Shown piece by piece: positions 8,539 to 16,971 of a DNA stretch of 64,000 bases (the stretch's first letter is position 1; every line of letters begins with the position of its first letter). The translations under genes and the position numbers were made by a program. Source of the stretch: Deltaproteobacteria bacterium (lineage in GTDB: Bacteria; Desulfobacterota; DSM-4660; Desulfatiglandales; Desulfatiglandaceae); assembly GCA_019307945.1 (NCBI GenBank), contig JAFDIS010000012.1, positions 1-64,000 of the forward strand, written 5' to 3'. A model generated the notes under the pieces. The model was given only the letters and a program-made list of their open reading frames with translations, ran no database searches and was not told where the DNA came from.

Positions 8539-9416
8539 GTGCCAAGGCAGGTTGATCAATTTGCTATCTTTGACCAAATAAGAAGCACAAGCAAATAGAT
8601 ACTCTTTCCGGAAAAGCTTGGGTTGCTGTAGGGGATGAAGCCAACTGGGAAAAAGGCTTGGAAAATGGAATCTGGGGCTTGAGGCCGCAGCTTGAGAATA
8701 GCTGGGGTAAGATCCACTCTGGCAACCTGGTGCTTTTCTATTGTACCGCCCCGGTTAAAGGTTTTTTTGGGGCTGGTGTCATAAGGTCGAGGTTCAGACA
8801 GACAATCCCTTATTGGAAGGAGGAAATCGAGGCAGGTGAGGTGATATGGCCCTATCGCTTCGAGTTTGATGTGACCCACTTAATCCCTTTGGGCCGTTGG
8901 CGGAAACTGGCGGTTTCCAACAAACCTTTCAACCTGGCGATTCTCGCGGGTATCAACCCGGTAAAAGATTTAGAAAAAGCCCTGGAAATTCTTGAAGCCT
9001 TGAAGTTCACTGTTATCCAGCCGATTGCACCTGAAAAGGAGGTGGCTCAGCGGATATTCGAGATCGGAAAGATCCAGCGCATGGTGGTCGAGACAGGGTA
9101 TCTGGTGGATCAGAGATCCCTGGATGTTATCTGGAAACGGACAATCCGCAGTGTTCCCACCTATGCATTTTCGGTGAACTTGAAGGGCCGGTTCGACACC
9201 TCCCTCCAAATCTTGAAACATGCCCATGACCTTTGGAATAGCAGGCCTTTTCTTATTACGGAACAACCCCGCCTCTCGGAACTGAAAGAGGCGACCTCTG
9301 GACTCTATCACGAATTCGCATCGTCACTGAAGATCCTTACAACGGGGCAGGTTGAAGAACTCTATGAATCGAAGAAGAATTATTACGACCTTGAAGAAAA
9401 ATACGGTCTACGCTGA
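8539..9416 (+). pseudogene. EVE/PUA-like domain protein with N-terminal frameshift
   Basis: The body of the protein is open in one frame from 8574 to 9416 and reads like an EVE domain: AWVAVGDEANWEKGLENGIW, LVLFYCTAPVKGFFGAGVI. EVE domains bind modified nucleobases and are often found with restriction or defence genes. No usable ATG or GTG exists in that frame before the domain; the first possible start is TTG at 8658, which would cut off the first strand. A GTG at 8539, preceded by GGAGAG at 8525-8530, opens another frame (PRQVDQFAIFDQIRSTSK) that ends at TAG 8596-8598, just where the EVE frame takes over. One missing base near 8590-8598 would join them. The C-terminal half (about 150 residues) is unrecognised. 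The gene may be broken or an assembly error; it lies 28 nt after the DUF499 gene. Confidence 0.7.
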
Positions 9417-9566
9417 TCGTTAGCGTATGAAATATGATCCGTGATCCGGGGATGACCCCAAGAAACTAAGAAAGGGAGGACGGAAACGACGAGGCTACCG
9501 CAAGGGCACGGCCTTAAGACACCACGTATTTTTCGCGCCGAGCGGGTCCGTAGACGGAATAAGGCT

Positions 9567-9618
9567 TTTCAGGGAACGAGTTGATGGAAGGGTTTCAGGG
9601 AACGAGTTGATGGAAGGG
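9567..9618. repeat. 26-bp tandem duplication
   Basis: Two exact head-to-tail copies of a 26-bp unit starting TTTCAGGGAACGAG (9567-9592 and 9593-9618). It overlaps the 3' end of the transposase remnant and marks local rearrangement. Confidence 0.9.
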
Positions 9619-9825
9619 AATGGAGGTACCCCGTGGATCCTGTTGGATTCGGAACCTGTGCTTCCAGCGATAGAAGGCATGCGGATGGATCTGATGCTCG
9701 CGGCAGAGGGCCGCACCGCTCAGCCCGCTTTCTGCCTGTTGTTCCATGATTCGCGCCGGTGCGCGGATCGTTCTTCGCGTGTCATGAACCTGCCCCCTTC
9801 TGAAGATCTCATACCACGGGGGCAA
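9595..9825 (-). pseudogene. Transposase remnant (OrfA-like helix-turn-helix)
   Basis: A short reading frame on the - strand codes for a transposase-type helix-turn-helix: RIMEQQAESGLSGAALCREH followed by QIHPHAFYRWKHRF. This pattern is typical of the small OrfA/TnpA subunits of IS66- and IS3-like elements. It is then cut off with no catalytic subunit nearby and no clear terminal inverted repeats. It is a decayed mobile-element fragment at the right edge of the accessory operon. Confidence 0.65.
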
Positions 9826-10088
9826 GAATACTTACGGATGAGAATCCCGCAAAAGACGGGTTCCTCTGACGGTTACGGCCACAAGGTAATGATTCATGGG
9901 CATCCCGTCACCATTTCCATGCAAATATCATCTTGGAAATCTGAAATCGATAATATGATCTCCAGCTTCACACCTTGTCCGAAGGGACAGATATTCACGG
10001 CTTGGATCTTTTTGCCCTTCAAATCATGCTTTTGCCCTAGATCACACCAGGGATAATCATCCTCGTCCGCCAGATCATCTTCCTATAG

Positions 10089-10208
10089 TGGTGCCATATC
10101 AAAGATCCTGATATGGCGCTCAAATTTTTGAGAGAGTGGTGGCTGGGGCATATTAATATGGAGGACAAAAAATACGCGCCTTACGTTCAAAAGCTGGACG
10201 GGGATTAA
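10089..10208 (+). pseudogene. 3' fragment of a bacteriohemerythrin gene
   Basis: After a stop at 10086-10088 the frame reads KDPDMALKFLREWW, then LGHINMEDKKYAPYVQK and TAA at 10206-10208. This matches the last helix of bacteriohemerythrins (FLxxWWxxHI..xDKKYxPY), including the histidine and aspartate that bind the di-iron site. The rest of the gene (about 100 codons) is missing, so it is a truncated remnant. No other gene is seen in 9826-10088. Confidence 0.6.
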
Positions 10209-10227
10209 CGCCTACGTCCACGTGGGA

Positions 10228-11865
10228 TCATGATTTTTTTGCGGCTTCTTTCTCGGCCCATTCCTTTAGCTTCTTCTTGTCCACCTTCCCGGCTCCCAGC
10301 AACGGCCACGCCGAACCGTCGATGAAAAGCACATGTTTGGGTATCTTGAACCCTGCGATCCTGCCTTTACAGTAATCGATCACTTTCTCTCGACTCAGGC
10401 GCTCGCCTTCGCTCACTTCAATAACGGCCGTGACGGCCTCGCCCCATTTTTCATCGGGTAAGCCCACCACCTGAACCGCCCTGACCCCCGGAATACCCTC
10501 CAGAAACATCTCGATCTCCCTCTCGGAGACGTTTTCCCCCCCTGTCTTGATCATCATCTTGTAGCGCCCGCGATAAGCCAGGTTGCCCTTCTCATCCAGC
10601 CATCCGTAGTCCCCGGAATGGAAAAACCCCTCAGCATCGATGGCCTTGCGTGTCTCCTCGGGGTTCTTGTAGTACTCTTGAAAACGACTCCAGCCCCGCA
10701 GGCAGATTTCCCCGGGCGTATTGGGAGGCACGATCCGTCCGGTTGATGGATCCACTATCTTGATGTCGATCCCGGGCCAGGGTTTGCCGTTCATATGTTT
10801 TCTTATCTCGTAGTCCTTTTCTTCGCGCGCCTGGCTGACCCCGGTGCCCTCGGTAAACCCGTAGTGATGGGCGATCACCTCGGCGGCGGGAAAGATCTCC
10901 TTTACCCGATCGTACCATTCAGGTCCCACCGCCAGAAGAATGAATTTCACCGAGTTCAAATCGTATTGATTGAACTCGGGGTGATTCCGTATCGCATTGA
11001 AATGGGCGTCAAATCCCCCGAAAAAATTAATCTTCTCCTCATCAATCAGTCGCATGATATCCTCGGGGATGAATTCATGGACATAGAGCCTGCAGCCACG
11101 GAGCAGGGATGCCAAGACATGGTAGACACAGCCGCCGATATGATAGAAAGGGAGGTAATTGATCAAACGGTGTTCCGCATTCACACCGAATGTTCTTCCA
11201 ATGAGGTGCTCGCCGATGCCCAGCAGGCTCCGGTGGATGTGGACGGCACCTTTGGGAAATGCGGTGCTCCCTGAGGTGAAGAGAATGTTGCAGGGATCCG
11301 TGGGTTTCCCCTTTTCCAGGAACATATCGATATCGGCCTGCCTGAAATCAGCGCCCAGTGCCGTCACCTCGTCGTAATCGTAACAGAAAGGATATTTTCT
11401 GTTTTCATCGCTGATACAGATGATCCTTTCGAGAAAGGGCAGGGCTTCCGAGTGGACCCGCTCTCGCGGACATGAAACGATGGAAGGGTCTATTTCACCC
11501 AGCATATCGATATAATTTCCGAACCGAAGGGCATCGTGCATTAAAATTGTCTTCACGTCGGCCTGTCGCAACAGATATTCCAGCTCCCGGGTCTTGAAAT
11601 TGACATTCACCGGCACAACGACCGCTCCCAGCAGATGCAGGGCATACTTGGCGATGACCCACCCGTTTCCGAAACCAAAAATGGTGGCCACGTGATCACC
11701 TTTGCTCACCCCGAGCCGGTGCATGCCGAAGGCCAATCGACAGGCTCGGTCATAGAGTTCTCCGAAGGTGAGCCTCTCCTCCATCGTGATCAGCGCTTCA
11801 TCCTCCCCTGATTCCATGGCCCGCTGCCGTAAGGCCTCTCCGATCGTCAGATTTTCCCACTCCAC
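10228..11865 (-). CDS. AMP-forming acyl-CoA synthetase/ligase
   Basis: 545 aa from GTG 11865, chosen because AAGGAGG (11874-11880) lies 8 nt upstream; an in-frame ATG at 11889 has no such site. Adenylate-forming signatures are complete: the P-loop ILFTSGSTAFPKGAVHIHRS, HYGFTEGTG, the GDYGWLDEKGN/RYKMMIKTGGENVSEREIE hinge region, and the C-terminal catalytic lysine in GKVDKKKLKEW. It activates a carboxylic acid to its CoA thioester with ATP. Substrate cannot be told from sequence; medium-chain fatty or alicyclic/aromatic acids are all possible. It faces away from the accessory island and precedes an epimerase and an AOR cluster. Confidence 0.88.
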   Translation of the reverse strand: MEWENLTIGEALRQRAMESGEDEALITMEERLTFGELYDRACRLAFGMHRLGVSKGDHVATIFGFGNGWVIAKYALHLLGAVVVPVNVNFKTRELEYLLRQADVKTILMHDALRFGNYIDMLGEIDPSIVSCPRERVHSEALPFLERIICISDENRKYPFCYDYDEVTALGADFRQADIDMFLEKGKPTDPCNILFTSGSTAFPKGAVHIHRSLLGIGEHLIGRTFGVNAEHRLINYLPFYHIGGCVYHVLASLLRGCRLYVHEFIPEDIMRLIDEEKINFFGGFDAHFNAIRNHPEFNQYDLNSVKFILLAVGPEWYDRVKEIFPAAEVIAHHYGFTEGTGVSQAREEKDYEIRKHMNGKPWPGIDIKIVDPSTGRIVPPNTPGEICLRGWSRFQEYYKNPEETRKAIDAEGFFHSGDYGWLDEKGNLAYRGRYKMMIKTGGENVSEREIEMFLEGIPGVRAVQVVGLPDEKWGEAVTAVIEVSEGERLSREKVIDYCKGRIAGFKIPKHVLFIDGSAWPLLGAGKVDKKKLKEWAEKEAAKKS

Positions 11866-12074
11866 ACTCACATCCTCCTTCCTTCCCATTTCACGGGATT
11901 ATTCCGTATACGAGGTTAAGATCCGCGCATTGTCACATGAGATGCCTCAGAAAGCTGCTCGATAACCGAAAGTGGGCGAATGGGAGTTGCAACTGCATAG
12001 AAAACGCAAGAAAAGGCCCTTATGGGGAATAAGGATGGATACTTGATGGTCGAGCCCCCTCTGCCGGGCTCCGG

Positions 12075-12941
12075 CTATGCCAAGGCCTCTTTCACCGCCG
12101 CCTGAAGTTGCTCAAAAAAGGCCTCCAGGGTGGTTTTCTGGTAACCCAGGAGCGCCTGGGATTCTGCCGTGTCGTACCAGTTCAGCCAGCCCGGGCGGTC
12201 CTGGAAAGACATCTCATCAAGAGGGATCTCCATGATCTCGCCCCATCGCGACACATACTCCCGCCCCATAACCTGCCACGTAGGCCCACCGGCGATGATC
12301 AGGGTCTTACCGAACGCCTCGGGCCTTCCCACCACGGCCACCATGGCCTCCACCAGGTCCGAGAGGGCCACGAGTTCGATCCGCTGATCCGGCACGAAAG
12401 GCCAGGGCTCGGGCGGATCCAGGAATTCGGGGATGGCGATACCGGAGATCCGCAGATTCACCCAGGGCAGAGCCGAGCGGGCCAGGATTTCCTCACAGGC
12501 AACTTTGCTCTCGGCGTAGATGTCTATGGGGTTGACCGGATCATCGGACCTCAAGGGTCTGCCTTCACCTTTGGGCTCCCCGTACACGGAGATAGAGGAT
12601 GCGAAGATCACGCCCGGGGAGCCTGCCTCCTGGCAGGTCTCGAGGAGCTTTTTCGTCCCCTCAACGTTGACCCGGAAGGTCCGCTCCCGGTCTTCCTCGC
12701 TAAAAGGGGGAAGAATGGCCGCCAGGTGAAACACCAGATCCACGCCCTGCACCGCATCGCGCCACGATGCGGGTTCGAGGATATCACCCCGAAAAATCCT
12801 GGTGTCACTCCACTGCTCCGCAAAGCTGAAATCACACGAAGGCAAATCCAGGAGCCTCAATCCGTGTCCCGCCTCAGCCAGTGCCGTAGCGAGGGTCCTC
12901 CCGAAATTGCCGGCTCCCCCTGTGATCAGTATTTCCGACAC
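12075..12941 (-). CDS. NAD(P)-dependent epimerase/dehydratase (extended SDR)
   Basis: 288 aa, GTG start with GAGGAG upstream. The Rossmann motif GGAGNFGRTLATALAEAG is at residues 8-25, and the acidic LLDLPS follows the second strand. FASSISVYGE carries the active-site serine region and YAESKVACE supplies the YxxxK pair near 140-150. This is the family of nucleotide-sugar epimerases and dehydratases and many other oxidoreductases, so the substrate is open. It lies between the acyl-CoA ligase and the MoaD-like gene, about 20 nt downstream of the latter, so probably co-transcribed with the AOR cluster. A CCTTAT/ATAAGG hairpin near 12018 may end the transcript. Confidence 0.85.
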   Translation of the reverse strand: MSEILITGGAGNFGRTLATALAEAGHGLRLLDLPSCDFSFAEQWSDTRIFRGDILEPASWRDAVQGVDLVFHLAAILPPFSEEDRERTFRVNVEGTKKLLETCQEAGSPGVIFASSISVYGEPKGEGRPLRSDDPVNPIDIYAESKVACEEILARSALPWVNLRISGIAIPEFLDPPEPWPFVPDQRIELVALSDLVEAMVAVVGRPEAFGKTLIIAGGPTWQVMGREYVSRWGEIMEIPLDEMSFQDRPGWLNWYDTAESQALLGYQKTTLEAFFEQLQAAVKEALA

Positions 12942-12962
12942 GTTCTTCTCCTCAGCTTCCCC

Positions 12963-13244
12963 TCACCCCCCTGCCAAGATCGGGATGACCTTGATTTGCT
13001 CGCCGTCGGCCAGAGGAGTTTCCCGGCCCTCGTGATCACGGCCTTCTCCCAGCACGAGAATCCGGGGCTGGAATGTCTTTGTCTCGCGATCCCATATCCG
13101 TTCATGAAGGCTAGGACCGAACCTTCGGTCAATCTCCTCCAGGAGATCACCATACACGGCCCCCTCGGGCAGATCGAATTCCACCCTCGGCACACCGCCC
13201 GTGTATTCGGCCAGGGGACCAACAAATGTCACGTAGACTTTCAT
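12963..13244 (-). CDS. MoaD/ThiS-family ubiquitin-like sulfur carrier
   Basis: 93 aa from ATG 13244 (KVYVTFVGPLAEYTGG). The beta-grasp pattern is clear: an N-terminal strand pair, the EFDLPEGAVYGDLLEEI helix, then LADGEQIKVIPILAGG with a C-terminal double glycine that would be adenylated and thiocarboxylated. MoaD proteins carry the sulfur for molybdopterin synthesis. Dedicated MoaD-like proteins are often encoded next to AOR-family tungsten enzymes, and an AOR gene lies 0.5 kb upstream. That suggests a role in its pterin cofactor. No MoaE is seen here. Confidence 0.82.
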   Translation of the reverse strand: MKVYVTFVGPLAEYTGGVPRVEFDLPEGAVYGDLLEEIDRRFGPSLHERIWDRETKTFQPRILVLGEGRDHEGRETPLADGEQIKVIPILAGG

Positions 13245-13323
13245 GCAACACTTCCCGCCTTCAATACCGTTCCCCTTCCCGGGATCCAAGGCCCGAAGAA
13301 GGGGGAAGTGCCTGCGCAGGGCA

Positions 13324-13659
13324 TCACGTCATGACCACGGTTCTTCCCTTGAGGGACTCTTTGAGGGTCCCTACCGCGTCCACAAACTCTGCTGCCATGG
13401 CCTTAAATTCTTCCGGGTCGTCCGGAGCGTCTTCCCAGGCCTCCCGGAGGTTCTCCGCCGCCTCTTTGACCGGAAAGGCCTGATTGGTCCCGTTCTTGGT
13501 CCTCAGAGTCGGCCGCTTCTTAAGGGCTTCCAGCTCCTTGAAGGACTTTTCCAGATCTTCCACCAGATGGTCCCCTTGCGGGACCCCTTCATTCCGGAGA
13601 GCCGTAAGGACCTCCTTGCACATGTTGACTGCTTCGTTCACCAGCTCTTGACCGTTCAC
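13324..13659 (-). CDS. Small protein of unknown function in the AOR cluster
   Basis: 111 aa from GTG 13659, which has an AAGGGGAG ribosome site 4-5 nt upstream; a longer GTG start at 13704 is possible. It is mostly helical and charged (VNEAVNMCKEVLTALRNEG, LVEDLEKSFKELEALKKRP, EEFKAMAAEFVDAVGTLKES), with no cysteine motif or membrane segment. It is not recognised. It sits between the AOR gene and the MoaD-like gene, so a role tied to that enzyme is plausible but unproven. Confidence 0.6.
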   Translation of the reverse strand: MNGQELVNEAVNMCKEVLTALRNEGVPQGDHLVEDLEKSFKELEALKKRPTLRTKNGTNQAFPVKEAAENLREAWEDAPDDPEEFKAMAAEFVDAVGTLKESLKGRTVVMT

Positions 13660-13771
13660 TTCACTCCCCTTGTTGCAGGGCGCGGAGGGAAGCGGCAAAT
13701 CCACCCCGCTTCCCTCCGCGCTCGATGGATTGACTCCCCCGGGGGACCTTCCGGGCCTATCTTTCGCCGGA

Positions 13772-15637
13772 TCAGACCCCCAGATCGTCAGCTATGTCCG
13801 CGAGACCCAGGATCGCCAGTCTTTCCCGCGTGGGGATGCCGTTTTCATCCCAGCCCCGCAGGGGGTAATACTCTCCAAGCTGATATTCAAGATCCGCTGC
13901 CTTGCCCGCCGCGCCCCCGTCGGGCAGCGGCGTGATGAGCCGCTTGGGAAGGACGTCGTCCTTTCGCGAGATGCCCTCCCGCACCGCGAAGGCTCGCTGG
14001 ATATTGGTGATCCGCTCGCCTGTCTGTAGAATGGTCTGGGCGTTGTGCCCGAGGCCCGCCGTCAGACCCAGCAGCATCCCCATGGCCGAAGGCGGAAGCG
14101 CCATGCCCGCGAACATGCAGATAGCCAGGGAGTTCACAACGTTGGCCATGTCCTGAGATACCTTCGCGGCCAGGCCCTTGTTCCTCTTGTCGTGCCTTCC
14201 CTGCTTGTATGTGAGACCCGCTTCCGGATTGATGAGGGCCATCTCCACCACATAGGACCCACCCTGCACGTGACAGGCCCCCCGCATGCCCGTGGCGTAA
14301 TTGACCGCCAGGCTGAAATAGCACCGGGGATCGTGCATCGGCACCTCCAGGCCCTTGACCTGGATGGCGTACTCTTCCGACCCCTTGCCGACCTTCCGGG
14401 AAGCCGCACGGGACCCCTGCGCCAGCAGTGCGCCGAATCCTTCGCCCTTGCCCATCAGGTCCACCACCTCCAGCACCGCGTCCACGTTGCCCCAGTTCAA
14501 TTCGATGCCTCCGGTGTCCGCCTTGGTAAGCGCGCCCTTCTCGTAAGCCTCCATGGCCCATGCAATGGTGCACCCGGCCGAGATGGTGTCCATGCCCGCC
14601 TTGTTGCACATCTCACCGATCCAGGAGATGGCCTCCAGGTCGTCGATCAGGAGCATGGATCCGAACGCGCCCAGGGTCTCGTACTCGGGGCCCGGGCCTT
14701 CGTAACTGAACCGCCCCTCCTTGATCTCCACCCACCTGGCGCACCGAATGGGGCAGTTGTAACAGGCGCCGCCGTGGGGCTTGAGAATGGTGTCCGCCAT
14801 GCGGGCCCCGCCGATTTTTGTGAAACCCTCACCTCCGTTCCAGGTGCCCTGCCGCCAGTTTTTGACCGGCACGTCGCCGGCGGCCCATCCCATGTCCATG
14901 CTGAAGGCGGTGCCCCACTTGGTGAAAAAACCGGCGAAGGGATCTTCGGCCACCGCCTTGTTGATCTCCTTGACCATGGCCAGGAGCCACTCGTCGGCCG
15001 CAACCTCGATCTTTTGTGTGCCGAGGCAGGCGATGGCCTTGAGGTTCTTGGATCCCATTACGGCCCCCACCCCGCCGCGACCCGCAGCCCGGCCGTCGTC
15101 GTTCATCACGCAGGCGATGGGTAATTGTTTTTCACCGGCCGAGCCGATGCAGGCGACCCTGGCCCGTTTCTTCCCAAGCCGCTCCTTCAAGACGGTCTGG
15201 GTCTCATATGCGTCCTTACCCCATAGATCCGAGGCGTCCTTCAATTTTGGACCTTCACCCGCAATCTCCAGGTAGACCGGCTTTTCGGACCGCCCTTCGA
15301 AAATAATGCCGTCGAATCCGGTCTTTTTCAGTTCGACACCCCAGAATCCCGAGGAGGTGGAGGTAACCATGATCCCCGTGAGCGGTGACTTGGTGCCCAC
15401 CGTGAACCGCCCGGAGGTGGGAAACCGCGTCCCCGTGACCGGGCCCGTCATGAAGATAAGCCTGTTTTCCGGCCCCAGCGGGTCCGTCTTGGCGGGCACC
15501 TCGTCGTAAAGGGTGCGGCTGATGAAGCCCGCCCCGCCGATGTAGTTTTGCGCCATGCCGGGGTCCACGTCCTGCTCGGAGAAGGACCCGTCGGCCAGGT
15601 TCACCCGAAGAACTTTCCCCATATATCCGAAACCCAT
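13772..15637 (-). CDS. Aldehyde:ferredoxin oxidoreductase family tungsto-enzyme
   Basis: 621 aa from ATG 15637 with AGGAGG 8 nt upstream; the open frame runs further 5' but that part is a shadow of the next gene. The N-terminus is family-typical (MGKVLRVNLADGS, YIGGAGFISRTLYDEV) and pterin-binding loops are recognisable (TGTRFPTSGRFTVGTKSPLTG, DDGRAAGRGGVGAVMGSKNL). The [4Fe-4S] cysteines are in GGACYNCPIRC. Members oxidise aldehydes or reduce acids with ferredoxin as carrier, and BamB of class II benzoyl-CoA reductase belongs here too, so the substrate is open. It lies 11 nt after a DUF362/ferredoxin protein, its likely electron partner, and upstream of a MoaD-like gene. Confidence 0.9.
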   Translation of the reverse strand: MGFGYMGKVLRVNLADGSFSEQDVDPGMAQNYIGGAGFISRTLYDEVPAKTDPLGPENRLIFMTGPVTGTRFPTSGRFTVGTKSPLTGIMVTSTSSGFWGVELKKTGFDGIIFEGRSEKPVYLEIAGEGPKLKDASDLWGKDAYETQTVLKERLGKKRARVACIGSAGEKQLPIACVMNDDGRAAGRGGVGAVMGSKNLKAIACLGTQKIEVAADEWLLAMVKEINKAVAEDPFAGFFTKWGTAFSMDMGWAAGDVPVKNWRQGTWNGGEGFTKIGGARMADTILKPHGGACYNCPIRCARWVEIKEGRFSYEGPGPEYETLGAFGSMLLIDDLEAISWIGEMCNKAGMDTISAGCTIAWAMEAYEKGALTKADTGGIELNWGNVDAVLEVVDLMGKGEGFGALLAQGSRAASRKVGKGSEEYAIQVKGLEVPMHDPRCYFSLAVNYATGMRGACHVQGGSYVVEMALINPEAGLTYKQGRHDKRNKGLAAKVSQDMANVVNSLAICMFAGMALPPSAMGMLLGLTAGLGHNAQTILQTGERITNIQRAFAVREGISRKDDVLPKRLITPLPDGGAAGKAADLEYQLGEYYPLRGWDENGIPTRERLAILGLADIADDLGV

Positions 15638-15648
15638 GGCGGCACCTC

Positions 15649-16971
15649 CTACGGCTCTCTGACGTCTTCCAGGTTGATTTCTTCCTTGAACTTGAACCCG
15701 CCGGGGGGCATGATGTCGCCCTTCTTCGCGAAGACCTTGCCGAACTTTGCGCCCACAGGTACCTGGCTGCAGAGGTAAGGTGTGGGATCTGCGGCAGGCT
15801 CCACTTCGATGAGTTCGTAGGCCCTGGTCCCCAGTCCGATGATTTGTCCTACGTTGGGCTGGATCTCCTCGCTGACCCCCAGGAAGGAGCCGCAGGTTGA
15901 AAACTTGGGCGTCCCGGGATCCATGGCGCCCTTGGCCATGGCCAGGGAATCGGGCATGCCGGCTGACTCCCTGGCCTTCTGCACGCAGGCCGAGTCGATG
16001 GCCACAGGGTCCCAGGATGCGAAAAGTCCAAGGTTGGGGACGATGGGACGGTCGGAAAAGTTGACGCAGTCGCACCAGGGTGAGATATCCAGGGCCATGT
16101 TGATGTAGCCCACCTTTTCAGGGCCGCCCACGGCCTTGACGGCGGCCAGGGCCGAATCGGTGATGGCCGCCGACGTGGCATCAAAGTAGTCGTCCGGGAG
16201 AAAAGCCACACCGCACATCGTCACCACGCCGATGCACGCAAGACACCCGATGCACTTGTCCCTATGAAACAGGATCGAATCTTTCGTGTGTTCAATGGCA
16301 CCTACGGGACACAGGTTGAGGCACATCTGGTAGTCCGGGCATTCCTCCTTTGCACAGCGTTCGGGCATCCAGTGACGGGTCTTGACTCCATAGCGCGGAT
16401 GCCCGCCCAGGTGCAGACAGAGCTTGCCCCGCTTGGAAGCGCAACCCACGCCGATGTTCTTCATGGCCCCGCCGAACACTCCCATGGGGTGCCCTTTGAA
16501 ATGCGTGAGCGCGATCATGGAATCGGCCAGCGCGATACCGGTTGCGATGTATTGCTCTTGCAGGATGTAGCCCTCGGGCAGGTCCACTTTCACATCATCC
16601 GTGCCGATGAAGCCGTCCGCAATCACGATGGGGGCTCCGCACGTGGATTGTGTGAAGCCGTTCCGGGCCACGGTCTTGAGGTATTCGAGGGCGGTCACCC
16701 GCGAGGAAAAGGGCCAGTATGGCAGCGTCGTGGTGTCCACCACCATGGGGTCCCCCCCGAGGCTCCGGATCTTCTCCACCAGGGCCCGGACGTATACGGG
16801 CCGCAGATAGGCCGTGTTGTTGAACTCGCCCATGTGAAGCTTGATGGCCACGACGTCCCCGGGGTTGACCAGCTTTTCAAAGCCCGCCGCATCAAACAGG
16901 GTAAGCATCTTGGCCACAAGACTGGTCTCTATGGATGAAGACCGATCGTTCATGTAATAAACCTCAGCCAT
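15649..16971 (-). CDS. DUF362 protein with ferredoxin cluster motifs
   Basis: 440 aa. A DUF362 domain covers most of the protein (VAIKLHMGEFNNTAYLRPVY, ALTHFKGHPMGVFGGAMKN, DPVAIDSACVQ). Between its halves, near residues 205-260, are cysteine clusters: CAKEECPDYQMCLNLCP and CIGCLACIGVVTMC, which look like ferredoxin-type iron-sulfur sites, the second one slightly irregular. DUF362 proteins with ferredoxin motifs are common in anaerobes; the biochemical role is unknown. It is the first gene of the operon with AOR, so it probably passes electrons to or from that enzyme. Confidence 0.85.
   Translation of the reverse strand: MAEVYYMNDRSSSIETSLVAKMLTLFDAAGFEKLVNPGDVVAIKLHMGEFNNTAYLRPVYVRALVEKIRSLGGDPMVVDTTTLPYWPFSSRVTALEYLKTVARNGFTQSTCGAPIVIADGFIGTDDVKVDLPEGYILQEQYIATGIALADSMIALTHFKGHPMGVFGGAMKNIGVGCASKRGKLCLHLGGHPRYGVKTRHWMPERCAKEECPDYQMCLNLCPVGAIEHTKDSILFHRDKCIGCLACIGVVTMCGVAFLPDDYFDATSAAITDSALAAVKAVGGPEKVGYINMALDISPWCDCVNFSDRPIVPNLGLFASWDPVAIDSACVQKARESAGMPDSLAMAKGAMDPGTPKFSTCGSFLGVSEEIQPNVGQIIGLGTRAYELIEVEPAADPTPYLCSQVPVGAKFGKVFAKKGDIMPPGGFKFKEEINLEDVREP

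Noticed and set aside
1-9416. Possible BREX or DISARM locus
   Set aside because: No PglZ, BrxC, DrmA or DrmB-type protein is seen; the DUF1156-DUF499 pair is a different set.
12622-12637. CCTGCC-tcc-tGGCAGG inside the SDR gene, like the island palindromes
   Set aside because: Arms are only 6 bp without the CCTGCCTGC/GCAGGCAGG extension, and the residues fit the SDR fold. Chance in GC-rich coding DNA is enough.
12108-13334. Long + strand open frame (over 400 codons)
   Set aside because: It is the antisense shadow of the SDR and MoaD-like genes, which have family motifs; it has none.
15638-16075. N-terminal extension of the AOR open frame
   Set aside because: It overlaps the DUF362 gene in another frame, has no family similarity, and a good ribosome site marks the start at 15637.
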